DNA of 38,214 nt, from positions 299-38,512 of the forward strand of contig NZ_JAFB01000056.1 in the NCBI RefSeq assembly GCF_000519205.1. The letters are read 5' to 3'. Shown piece by piece: positions 7,719-14,423 of the stretch. The translations under genes were made by a program, and so were the position numbers. This DNA comes from Amycolatopsis taiwanensis DSM 45107. Its GTDB lineage: Bacteria; Actinomycetota; Actinomycetes; Mycobacteriales; Pseudonocardiaceae. A model generated the notes under the pieces. That model had not been told where the DNA came from and searched no databases. It saw only the letters and a program-made list of their open reading frames with translations. Every line of letters starts with the position of its first letter. Position 1 is the first letter of the stretch.

Positions 7719-8674
7719 CGAGTGGTCACCTTCTCGTTGGTGGAGTTGCCGGTGAGGGCAAGGAAGACGTCGTCGAGATCGGGGGTGTGCACGGACAGCT
7801 CCTCGACCTCGATGGCACGGTCGTCGAGCCGGTCGATCAAGGTCTTCAGCGAGCGCAGGCTGCCGTCGCTGGGCACTCGCAGGGCGAGCGCGTCGTTGTC
7901 GCGTGAGGCGTGGCCAAGGGCGCTCATGGCCGTGTCGAGACCCTGCGGGTCGGCGAACCGCAGGCGAACGTGCCCACCGGGGATGCGGCGCTTCAGCTCG
8001 TCCGCGGTCCCCTCGGCGACCAGCCGGCCGTGGTCGAGTACCGCGATCCGGTCGGCCAGCTCGTCGGCTTCGTCCAGATACTGCGTGGTCAGGAAGATGG
8101 TGACGCCGCCGGCCACCAACTCCCGGACGATCTGCCACATGTTCCGGCGGCTACGCGGGTCCAGCCCGGTGGTCGGCTCGTCGAGGAAGATCACCTGCGG
8201 GCTGCCGAGCAGGGTCATCGCCAGGTCGAGCCGCCGCCGCATGCCGCCGGAATAGGTTGATGCCGGCTTCTTGCCCGCGTCGACCAGGTCGAACTGTTCG
8301 AGCAACTGGGCGGCGCGCCGCCGCCTTTCGCCCCGGGCGAGGTGGTGCAGATCCGCCATGAGCAGCAGGTTCTCCTCGCCGGTGAGCAGGTTGTCCACCG
8401 CCGAGAACTGACCGGTGACACCGATCGCGGCGCGCACCGCGTCGGGTTCCCGGGCGAGGTCGTGCCCGGCGACCTGGACGTCACCGGCGTCGGCACTGAT
8501 CAAAGTGGACAGAATCTTGACCGTGGTGGTCTTCCCTGCACCGTTCGCACCGAGCAGTGAGAAGACCGTTCCCCGTTGCACGTTCAGGTCGAGACCGTCG
8601 AGCACGACCTGGTCGCCGAACGACTTGCGGAGGCCGGTGGCCGCGATCGCCGGCCGGGATTGCTTGCTGGTCAT
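7715..8674 (-). CDS. ABC transporter ATP-binding protein, DrrA-like
   Basis: The 319-residue nucleotide-binding subunit carries Walker A GANGAGKTT, the ABC signature YSGGMRRRLDL and Walker B VIFLDEPTTGLD, followed by the DrrA-type C-terminal extension of about 90 residues that ends in DDVFLALTG. It would energise the permease encoded next to it for drug or metabolite export. ATG at 8674 is preceded by GGAGAAAGGGAAACC, a good ribosome-binding site. Thirty bases separate it from the DUF4097 gene upstream, which places it in the same transcript as that gene and the ribbon-helix-helix regulator. Confidence 0.94.
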   Translation of the reverse strand: MTSKQSRPAIAATGLRKSFGDQVVLDGLDLNVQRGTVFSLLGANGAGKTTTVKILSTLISADAGDVQVAGHDLAREPDAVRAAIGVTGQFSAVDNLLTGEENLLLMADLHHLARGERRRRAAQLLEQFDLVDAGKKPASTYSGGMRRRLDLAMTLLGSPQVIFLDEPTTGLDPRSRRNMWQIVRELVAGGVTIFLTTQYLDEADELADRIAVLDHGRLVAEGTADELKRRIPGGHVRLRFADPQGLDTAMSALGHASRDNDALALRVPSDGSLRSLKTLIDRLDDRAIEVEELSVHTPDLDDVFLALTGNSTNEKVTTR

Positions 8675-8704
8675 GGTTTCCCTTTCTCCAGGGCCAGGAA
8701 TGAA

Positions 8705-9550
8705 TCAGGAACGGCGGATCGTGATGTCGCCATAGGAGGTACGCCCGCGCACCTCGACGGTCTCGTCGGACTCTCCGGGCTCGCCGGCGCTCTCCAGCAG
8801 GTTGCGCACGTGCCCGAATCCGGTGTTCACCTCCAGCCAGGCGGCGGTGCCCTCGGCAATGCCGACCTCCAGGTCACCCATCGCGGTCGCGAGCACGACC
8901 GAACCGCGGATCACCTCGCCGAGGCGGATGCCGCCGTTGGACGTCTTCGCGTCCACACCGGCGCCGGCCCGCTCGACGGAGATGTCGCCGTTGGCCGAGC
9001 GCACCCGCACTTCGCCGGTGACCGCGTCGATCGTGGTGTCGCCGTTGGAGTTCTTGACCACCACGGTGCCCTGCACCTCACCGATCCGGACCTTCCCGGA
9101 GCCGGTGGAGATCTCGGTGTCGCCCGCGATGCCATCGGCAGTGATGTGACCCGCAGCCGTGTCCACACGCAACGGGCCGGTTCGTTCGAGCCGGACGTTC
9201 CCGGCCGAGGTCTTGAACCGGCACTCCCCGAGCCGGCCGGCACCGCGGAAGTCCCCCGCCTGTATCTCGGCCGACACCAGGGAACCGGCGGGCAGTTCGA
9301 TGGACACGTCGACCGACCTGGTCTTGCGGGAGAAGTCGAAAGCGCGCAACTTCGGCCCGATGACCTGGAGCACGCCGTTGGTGTAGTCGACACGGACCTG
9401 CCGTGCGGCTTTCACGTCGGACTCGTCGGCTTCGTCGCTCGGGCGGACTTCGACAACGGTGTCGGTCCGGTCGCTCGCGGTGATCCGCACGTCGCCGACA
9501 CCGAGTTCGAGCGTGACGGAAATCGGTTCGGGCGTCTCGTAATTTGGCAT
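8705..9550 (-). CDS. DUF4097 beta-strand-repeat protein
   Basis: The 281-residue protein is built from repeated short strands of the type T-S-x-G-x-I/V-x (TSAGNVRLE, SGKVRIGE, SNGDTTIDA, SANGDISVE, TSNGGIRLG, TSYGDITIR), the pattern of DUF4097/putative adhesin proteins that fold as right-handed beta helices. No signal peptide or transmembrane segment is seen, so the protein is probably cytosolic. In actinobacteria such genes are common beside DrrAB-type exporters; their biochemical role is not established. ATG at 9550 follows GAGGGGACGACC. The 72-bp leader before it can fold in two exclusive ways (see separate entry). Confidence 0.88.
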   Translation of the reverse strand: MPNYETPEPISVTLELGVGDVRITASDRTDTVVEVRPSDEADESDVKAARQVRVDYTNGVLQVIGPKLRAFDFSRKTRSVDVSIELPAGSLVSAEIQAGDFRGAGRLGECRFKTSAGNVRLERTGPLRVDTAAGHITADGIAGDTEISTGSGKVRIGEVQGTVVVKNSNGDTTIDAVTGEVRVRSANGDISVERAGAGVDAKTSNGGIRLGEVIRGSVVLATAMGDLEVGIAEGTAAWLEVNTGFGHVRNLLESAGEPGESDETVEVRGRTSYGDITIRRS

Positions 9551-9622
9551 GGTCGTCCCCTCAGCATGGGTAGTTGAGCCATCCCCGCAGGTCGGGGACG
9601 TGATGTAGGAAAAGCGGTGCGA
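9551..9622 (-). promoter_or_regulatory. Leader with two mutually exclusive RNA pairings before the DUF4097 gene
   Basis: Read on the minus strand, CGTCCCC (forward 9594-9600) can pair either with the nearby CGGGGA (forward 9582-9587), giving a 6-bp hairpin with a five-base loop, or with GGGGACG (forward 9554-9560), which overlaps the ribosome-binding site of the DUF4097 gene. The two pairings exclude each other. This is a sequence observation; regulation is inferred. Confidence 0.35.
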
Positions 9623-10156
9623 TTAGCGCACCCAGCCGGTGAAGCGCTGCTTGGTTCGTTTGCTACTGCCACGTGGCTCGGGGCGTTGATCGCGATCGGA
9701 CCGCTGCAAGGCGGCGGCCGCCGCCCGGACCAGCCAGGCGTTGACCGAGCGTCCCTCCCTGGCCGCGACCTCCTCGATCGCGGCCTTGAGCTGCTCGGGC
9801 AGGCGTACGTTGATCCGCGCGGCGGGGCCCTCCTCGGCGATCAGAAGACCGCTGTCCGGTGCGGTGTCTTCCGTTACCGCGGTGTCCTCGGCCGCGATTT
9901 CGAGCGACTCGGGGGGTGGCGACGTCACGACGAAGTTCGGATCGCGGCCGCGCAGGCGCAACTCCACCGAACCCGGAGCCAGGTCCCGGGTGATCTCGTC
10001 GGCGGCAGCCGACAGCGCGTCCAGCAGGGTCATCCGGATCGCCGACTCGAGCGACCCGGTCAGGCGCTCGACCAGCGCACGCGCCTCGTCACCGCCGGCT
10101 TCGGCAAGCGTGGCGAACTCACGACCGAGGTTGCTCACATACGAGGTCAAGTCCAT
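9623..10156 (-). CDS. Ribbon-helix-helix (Arc/HicB-like) regulator
   Basis: The 177-residue protein ends in a ribbon-helix-helix DNA-binding domain, ARINVRLPEQLKAAIEEVAA then GRSVNAWLVRAAAAAL (about 112-150), where the strand residues contact DNA. The N-terminal 105 residues form a helical region and an acidic linker. A basic tail (SSKRTKQR) closes the protein. ATG at 10156 is preferred to an in-frame ATG 18 bp upstream because that one lies within the operator repeats. It is first in a four-gene minus-strand operon with the DUF4097 protein and ABC exporter, and almost certainly represses its own operon through the GTGCCAT sites that abut its start. Confidence 0.85.
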   Translation of the reverse strand: MDLTSYVSNLGREFATLAEAGGDEARALVERLTGSLESAIRMTLLDALSAAADEITRDLAPGSVELRLRGRDPNFVVTSPPPESLEIAAEDTAVTEDTAPDSGLLIAEEGPAARINVRLPEQLKAAIEEVAAREGRSVNAWLVRAAAAALQRSDRDQRPEPRGSSKRTKQRFTGWVR

Positions 10157-10202
10157 GGTGCCATCATGGCACATTCATGGTGCCATGACAAGCCACCATG
10201 GC
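10157..10202. promoter_or_regulatory. Operator-like array of GTGCCAT half sites at the regulator start
   Basis: GTGCCAT at 10158-10164 is mirrored by ATGGCAC at 10166-10172 (15-bp palindrome with one central base). A third half site GTGCCAT lies at 10180-10186, exactly 22 bp from the first, and a related GCCACCATGGC at 10192-10202. Ribbon-helix-helix dimers bind such short repeats spaced by whole helical turns. The array sits directly on the start of the regulator gene. Confidence 0.6.
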
Positions 10203-10373
10203 TCATGATGGCTCAGCTGCGGCACCACTTGGCATCACATAAAGGAAAAGTGCTGGTCAGGGCTGAGCCGATCGATGACCGGCGTTAATTTGATGGCCCC
10301 GGACCGGGGTGTCTCGGGGCCATCGACGCGCCAACTTGTGCTGCGCGTGCCGTCGTTGTCTGGGTGGTTGCTG

Positions 10374-10577
10374 TCACGCGGTCGCAGTCGAGCTCCCCAC
10401 GCGGAGCAAGAAGACCCGGAGGACGAGCGCGGTCTCCATGCCACACAAGGTCACGCCGAGGGCGGCGTGAGCGGCGAGTGAGCTCTCCAGGCCCAGTGCG
10501 ACCTGGGTGAAGGTGGCCACCAGGATGCCGATGGTCGCCAGGAGCGGCCACTTCAGCCATCGGTTGCGGCGCCACAC
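10374..10577 (-). CDS. Small membrane protein, possibly 5-prime truncated
   Basis: The frame from GTG 10577 encodes about 67 residues with two hydrophobic helices (WPLLATIGILVATFTQVALG and LAAHAALGVTLCGMETALVL). The frame remains open upstream of this GTG for about 14 codons and those codons already read as the end of a helix (AAILVWRR), so an N-terminal helix may have been lost. No ribosome-binding site is evident. It may be a decayed remnant of a four-helix membrane protein. No homologous family is claimed. Confidence 0.35.
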   Translation of the reverse strand: MWRRNRWLKWPLLATIGILVATFTQVALGLESSLAAHAALGVTLCGMETALVLRVFLLRVGSSTATA

Positions 10578-10802
10578 CAGGATGGCAGCGAAGGAGCACC
10601 GCCGGTCCGACTCTGATCACCATTGCCGCGACCGGGACGTCTTGGCGGGACCTCGCGGTGCAGGACGTAGCCCGGCAGGCCATACAGAAACTCGACTTCC
10701 CTTCGGCGCACCGAAGCCGCGGTCTTCGTCACTAGGCGCCAGCACGGGGCCGCCCACGCCCTGGACGGCCGTATAGGTCGTTATACATTCTTTCGCCGGC
10801 CC

Positions 10803-10907
10803 GAACCCGGAACTCGCCCCACTGAACCCGGAACTCAGCCGCCTGAACCCGGAACTCAGCCGCCTGAACCCGGAACTCAGCCGCCTGAACCCGGAACTCA
10901 GCCGCCT
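10803..10907. repeat. Mirror element copy 1, left array (5 x 21 bp)
   Basis: Five contiguous 21-bp units begin at 10803, 10824, 10845, 10866 and 10887. Each starts GAACCCGGAACTC; the last four are identical, the first differs only in its last 8 bases. Twenty-one bp is two turns of B-DNA and also seven codons. The array ends where the central palindrome begins. Confidence 0.95.
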
Positions 10908-10946
10908 GAACCGGGGACACGCCCGACGTCGGCGTGTCCCCGGTTC
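10908..10946. repeat. Mirror element copy 1, central palindrome
   Basis: GAACCGGGGACACGCC (10908-10923) and GGCGTGTCCCCGGTTC (10931-10946) are perfect reverse complements around a 7-base centre CGACGTC. The complementarity continues outward by about five more bases into the flanking units. As RNA it would form a very stable hairpin in either direction, without a U tract. Confidence 0.95.
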
Positions 10947-11008
10947 AGGCGCGCGAAATCCCGGTTAGGGCGCGCGAAATCCGGGTTGGGGCAGGCGAAA
11001 TCCCGGTT
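10946..11008. repeat. Mirror element copy 1, right array (3 x 21 bp)
   Basis: Three 21-bp units start at 10946, 10967 and 10988, each with the core GCGAAATCC followed by CGGTT or GGGTT. The core resembles the reverse complement of the left unit (GAGTTCCGGGTT) but carries fixed differences, so the two arms are related, inverted and distinct. Confidence 0.92.
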
Positions 11009-11053
11009 GGGGCATCTGGCCGGTCCGAGCACGGCCAGGCCACGCAGTGACCG

Positions 11054-11209
11054 ATGTCGGTCGGGGCACCCGTGGTGCCCATCGACATCATCGGCGCCCC
11101 GGACATCGACACCATCGGCGGCCCGACCATCGAACCCGGCGTCGGAAAATCGGACGGGTCTACAAAGGACGATCAACAAAGCGGCGACACCCAAGAGCCG
11201 CCATTCTGA
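11054..11209 (+). CDS. Short frame after the mirror element, doubtful
   Basis: ATG 11054 to TGA 11207-11209 gives 51 residues with the low-complexity string VVPIDIIGAPDIDTIGGPTI and a polar, acidic end. It is in the same frame as a GTG frame running out of the right repeat array, separated by a single TGA at 11048-11050. There is no ribosome-binding site. Composition looks like the tail of a larger exported or phage-like protein, so it may be a gene remnant rather than a working gene. Confidence 0.22.
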   Translation: MSVGAPVVPIDIIGAPDIDTIGGPTIEPGVGKSDGSTKDDQQSGDTQEPPF

Positions 11210-11442
11210 GTCCACGACACCAAGTCACGAAGACTGCCGGCGGGCACATCGCCGTCATCCTGTCACCGCAGGGTTGATCAGGGTCGATCCGTGGCGGCGG
11301 ACGAGTTGGTAAGCCTTGTCCCATCGAGTCGACAATCGCCGGGCCCTGACCGACCAGTCCTCGGTGCCCATTCGCTCCTGACCTGAGCCCACCACCAGGA
11401 CGAACACGCCCGAATGAGGCCATTGTTCGTCCCGGCGAATAT
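11210..11442. other. Stretch with no recognised gene
   Basis: Between the short frame ending at 11209 and the 3-prime end of the aldo/keto reductase I see no supported gene, RNA or repeat. Frames here are short and lack ribosome-binding sites. Confidence 0.4.
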
Positions 11443-12345
11443 TCAGCCGGCCGTTTCCAAGCGGGTCATGTCCTCGTCGGTCAGCCGTAACCCGGCCGCC
11501 GCCACGTTTTCGCGCAGATGTGCCGGGTTTCCGGTGCCGGGGATGGCGAGAACGTTCGGTCCCTTGTGGAGCGTCCAGGCGAGCCGGACCTGCGCCGCGG
11601 ATACTCCGTGGCTGTTGGCGACTTCGGCGACCACATCTGCGCTGGTGTCGTCGGCGGGGCTGGAGGGCAACGCGCCCGGCACGGCGGCAGCGATAGCGAA
11701 GAATGGCACAAAAGCGATGTTGTTGTCCGCGCACAGCTCCATAAGTGCGTCGTCCTCACGACGCGTACCGAGTCCGTACTGGTTTTGTACGCACACCACT
11801 GGTGCGATCGCGAGCGCCTCCTTAAGGTGCTCGGGACCGACGTTCGAGATTCCGAGGTGCCGGATGAGGCCTTCCTGCTGGAGCTCGGCTAGGGCCTCGA
11901 ACCGCTGCTTGATGGAGCCTTCGCCGCGCTCCAGCCCCTGGCCGATGCGGAGGTTGACGACATCGAGGTGGTCGAGACCGAGCTGGCGGATGTTCTCCTC
12001 GACCTGACCACGCAGATCGTCCTTCGTTTCCGCACCGAGCCAGTTGCCGGACGGGTCACGGCCGGGGCCGACCTTCGTGGTGATGACCAGGTCGTCCGGG
12101 TAGGGAGCGAGAGCGGTGTTGATCAGCTCGTTGGCGGAGCGGAGGTTGGAGAAGTAGAAGGCGGCGGTGTCGATGTGGTTGACACCCAGCTCTATCGCCT
12201 TCTGCAGGACCGCGATGGCTTGCTTGCGGTCACTGGGGCTGCCGTCGGCCTTGGCCATGAGCCGCATGGCGCCGAACCCGAGGCGGTTGACGGTGCGGTC
12301 ACCGAGTTCCCACGTCCCGGCGGCGCCGGCGTTGATCGTTGTCAT
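11443..12345 (-). CDS. Aldo/keto reductase family oxidoreductase
   Basis: The 300-residue protein is an NADPH-dependent (beta/alpha)8 aldo/keto reductase. The N-terminal RLGFGAMRLM strand, catalytic Asp59 and Tyr64 in HIDTAAFYF, Lys91 in ITTKVG, and the cofactor end AIPGTGNPAHLREN are all present. The usual catalytic histidine position is Asn131 in DVVNLRIG, a substitution I know from a common actinobacterial subgroup. ATG at 12345 is chosen; the frame is open further upstream, but that part lies antisense to the regulator. It is divergent from a LuxR-type regulator with 94 bp between the starts, so that protein probably controls it. Confidence 0.9.
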   Translation of the reverse strand: MTTINAGAAGTWELGDRTVNRLGFGAMRLMAKADGSPSDRKQAIAVLQKAIELGVNHIDTAAFYFSNLRSANELINTALAPYPDDLVITTKVGPGRDPSGNWLGAETKDDLRGQVEENIRQLGLDHLDVVNLRIGQGLERGEGSIKQRFEALAELQQEGLIRHLGISNVGPEHLKEALAIAPVVCVQNQYGLGTRREDDALMELCADNNIAFVPFFAIAAAVPGALPSSPADDTSADVVAEVANSHGVSAAQVRLAWTLHKGPNVLAIPGTGNPAHLRENVAAAGLRLTDEDMTRLETAG

Positions 12346-12439
12346 GACGCCAGCTTGCTCACGGGAAGTTCGGCCCGCTGGAAATGGCAACTTCTTGCCG
12401 ACTTTGCCGGGCCGGTTGCGCTTACGGAACACTGGTGTC
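12346..12439. promoter_or_regulatory. Shared promoter region of reductase and regulator
   Basis: The 94 bp between the divergent genes carries the short inverted repeat GGCAA-CTTC-TTGCC (12386-12399), a plausible operator. No clear -35/-10 pair is asserted. Confidence 0.4.
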
Positions 12440-13078
12440 ATGAGTGTTGACGGTGTGCGTGTCCTGGACGGCGAGGAGGAAGTGTTCGCCCGCACGGCCC
12501 ACCTCTTCGCGACGGCCAGCGAGATCTGGTGCGCGGCGCAGGACCTGCACACTTGGTCCATCACCAGGCAGCCCCCTGGTGATGCGCCGGTTTCCACGCC
12601 CCGGCTGCGGAAGCTGTACCGGCCGGGGGTGCTGTTGAACCCTTCGATGGCCCAGCACCTGCGGGTCGTCGCGGCTTCGCCGGACGCCGAGGTTCGCATC
12701 ACGCCGGACGACATCAACGAAACGATCATCATCGACCGGCGGTTCGCCATCCTCGCGGGCAACGTGCGCGACGGCCGACGCGGCTACGGCGTGGTGTCAG
12801 AGCCCGCGCTGGTGCAGAACGTCGCTTCCTTGTTCGAAGCAGCCTGGCGATCGGCCACCGACCTCGCGGTGTACGACGCGCAGCACGCAGAGCTGTGCGA
12901 GCTGGCTCCGCGGGTGCTGGAACTGCTGGCGTCCGGCTGCAAGGACGAGACAGCGGCTCGACAGGTCGGCTTGGGCGTGCGGACTTACCGGCGGCGGGTG
13001 GCGGAACTGATGAACGCGCTGGGCGCGGAATCCCGCTTCCAGGCCGGCGCCCGAGCACGGGACCTCGGCCTGATCTAG
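12440..13078 (+). CDS. LuxR-type C-terminal HTH regulator
   Basis: The 212-residue protein ends in a LuxR/GerE-type helix-turn-helix: APRVLELLASGCKDETAARQ followed by VGLGVRTYRRRVAELMNALG and SRFQAG (about 150-205). The N-terminal 140 residues resemble the phospholipase-D-like or sensor-like segment of the short actinobacterial regulators that share this C-terminus; no ligand can be assigned. ATG 12440 is adopted because it gives the expected length and sits just after the divergent promoter; the frame is open much further upstream but only antisense to the reductase. Likely transcriptional control of the adjacent aldo/keto reductase. Confidence 0.82.
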   Translation: MSVDGVRVLDGEEEVFARTAHLFATASEIWCAAQDLHTWSITRQPPGDAPVSTPRLRKLYRPGVLLNPSMAQHLRVVAASPDAEVRITPDDINETIIIDRRFAILAGNVRDGRRGYGVVSEPALVQNVASLFEAAWRSATDLAVYDAQHAELCELAPRVLELLASGCKDETAARQVGLGVRTYRRRVAELMNALGAESRFQAGARARDLGLI

Positions 13079-13520
13079 CCCGGGCCTTTCACGGTCCGCC
13101 GCTTGGCTGTGCGCCGGTTTGTTGCTGCTCGTCGGCGTCGGCGTCTGCTTCTCGCGCCAGTTCCGAAACAGCAGGCTCTGACGAGCCCGCGCCCGAGGCC
13201 GGCCTCGCAGTCGGCCGCGGAACAGATCGTCCAGTGTGGACGGTGTTTCGAGGCTGAATACATCAGATGACCTACGCCTGCTGCGATTTCTACTCGCGCA
13301 GAACTCCCAGGAAGGGCAATTGCAACAATGCTCGCCGGCATTCCGCGACGAACAGGCATCGGTTGGCCAGTGCCAGGTGGCCCTCGACCGGCTTCTTGCG
13401 CGGCCGGCCGACATTCCGACGCCCTGGGCCGGCCGCCGGGCCCGTCAGCCGTGGCACCATACAAATGCGGAAGCGTTCCGCACCTCGAATCGGCACCGGA
13501 CCGCGAAAGGAAGGTCAACG
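13079..13520. other. Stretch with no recognised gene
   Basis: About 440 bp between the regulator and the next gene. Several overlapping frames exist on both strands without a recognisable domain. The last 20 bp carry the ribosome-binding site GAAAGGAAGG of the gene at 13521. Part of the region may be a decayed gene, but I cannot name one. Confidence 0.4.
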
Positions 13521-14360
13521 ATGACCATCGTGACGCACGCACGCGAGGCTGATCGGATCGGCAACGGCGAGACCGCGCTGGAGCGGAGACCGATCGATCT
13601 CACCCCGGTGGAAGGCGACTGGGTCAGCACCACCGGACTCGCCGGCGGCGTCTCCCGGTTCCGTGCACGCGGCCATAACGGGTCCCTGCTGATCAGCGCG
13701 AGCGGTTACGGCGCGACGAGGGAGGGCGACTGGGGCGAGGTGCCGGCGCAGGCCTTCGCGAACACCCTGCGGCCCGGCCCCGGCCATGCCTTCACCGCGT
13801 TCGTCGCCACCTTCGACGGCGCGCAGGTCCGGACTCAGCTGGAGTCCTACCTGGCACTGGGCCTGGCGACCGGGCACGCCTTCCACCGGTTCGCCGAGGG
13901 CTCGGGCCGGCGCGACTACTTCACCCGCGAGTTCTACATCCCGGCGACGGGCAGCCGGCGACCGGCCGAACCCGGCGGCGCCGATATCCACCCGCTGCTG
14001 CGGACCGGCGCCAACGAACCGGGCGCGCTGCTCGGTACCTGGGACGCCCTGGCTCCGACCGTGACCAAAGGCATCTACTCGCTGGAGGTCGTGCCCGACG
14101 GCGAAGACGTCCTCGTACAGGCCTACGGCGTGGGCGCCGACGGGCCGGTCGACTGGGGCACGACCCGCGCGGAGCTGTACGCAGACGCGCATTACCTCGA
14201 CAACGCGCCCGCCTTCCTCGCCACCTTCGACCACGGGTACATGCAGGTGCATCTGCAGGGACGCATCAACCGAGGCTCCCTCGTCGTCTGCATCTTCACC
14301 ACGTTCACCGACGACAGCGGGCGCTCAGACTACTTCGTCCGGGAATGTTTCGGCCGCTGA
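13521..14360 (+). CDS. Internally duplicated protein of unknown function
   Basis: The 279-residue product consists of two copies of a domain of about 110 residues. Copy one (about 31-139) and copy two (about 171-277) share W34/W174, DWGE (70-73) / DWGT (211-214), AFVATFDG (93-100) / AFLATFDHG (231-239), and GSGRRDYFTREF (127-138) / DSGRSDYFVREC (265-276). The alternating hydrophobic pattern suggests a beta barrel. I do not recognise a catalytic motif or a named family, and no signal peptide is present. The start at 13521 has an excellent GGAAGG ribosome-binding site. It stands alone, convergent with the SDR gene downstream. Confidence 0.8.
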   Translation: MTIVTHAREADRIGNGETALERRPIDLTPVEGDWVSTTGLAGGVSRFRARGHNGSLLISASGYGATREGDWGEVPAQAFANTLRPGPGHAFTAFVATFDGAQVRTQLESYLALGLATGHAFHRFAEGSGRRDYFTREFYIPATGSRRPAEPGGADIHPLLRTGANEPGALLGTWDALAPTVTKGIYSLEVVPDGEDVLVQAYGVGADGPVDWGTTRAELYADAHYLDNAPAFLATFDHGYMQVHLQGRINRGSLVVCIFTTFTDDSGRSDYFVRECFGR

Positions 14361-14365
14361 GCAAA

Positions 14366-14384
14366 GGCCCGCCGCTCGGCGGCC
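14366..14384. terminator. GC hairpin between convergent genes
   Basis: CGCC and GGCG flank a four-base loop inside GGCCCGCCGCTCGGCGGCC, six bases after the stop of the duplicated-domain gene and 40 bp before the stop of the convergent SDR. No U tract follows, as is common in high-GC actinobacteria. Confidence 0.4.
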
Positions 14385-14423
14385 GGTGCGTGGCTCGGCC
14401 GAGTCAGTCACCGAGCTGACCTG

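Noticed and set aside
9571..9600. CRISPR type I-E-like repeat (read on the minus strand, GTCCCCGACCTGCGGGGATGG)
   Set aside because: It occurs once, no second copy lies at spacer distance, and no cas gene is in the window. A short GC hairpin explains the similarity.
10986..11312. Overlapping plus and minus frames of 75-105 codons next to the right repeat array
   Set aside because: They start inside the repeats or palindrome, lack ribosome-binding sites and show no domain.
13236..13520. N-terminal extension of the duplicated-domain protein
   Set aside because: The strong ribosome-binding site at 13506-13515 and the domain border fit the start at 13521. The upstream codons show no protein-like pattern.
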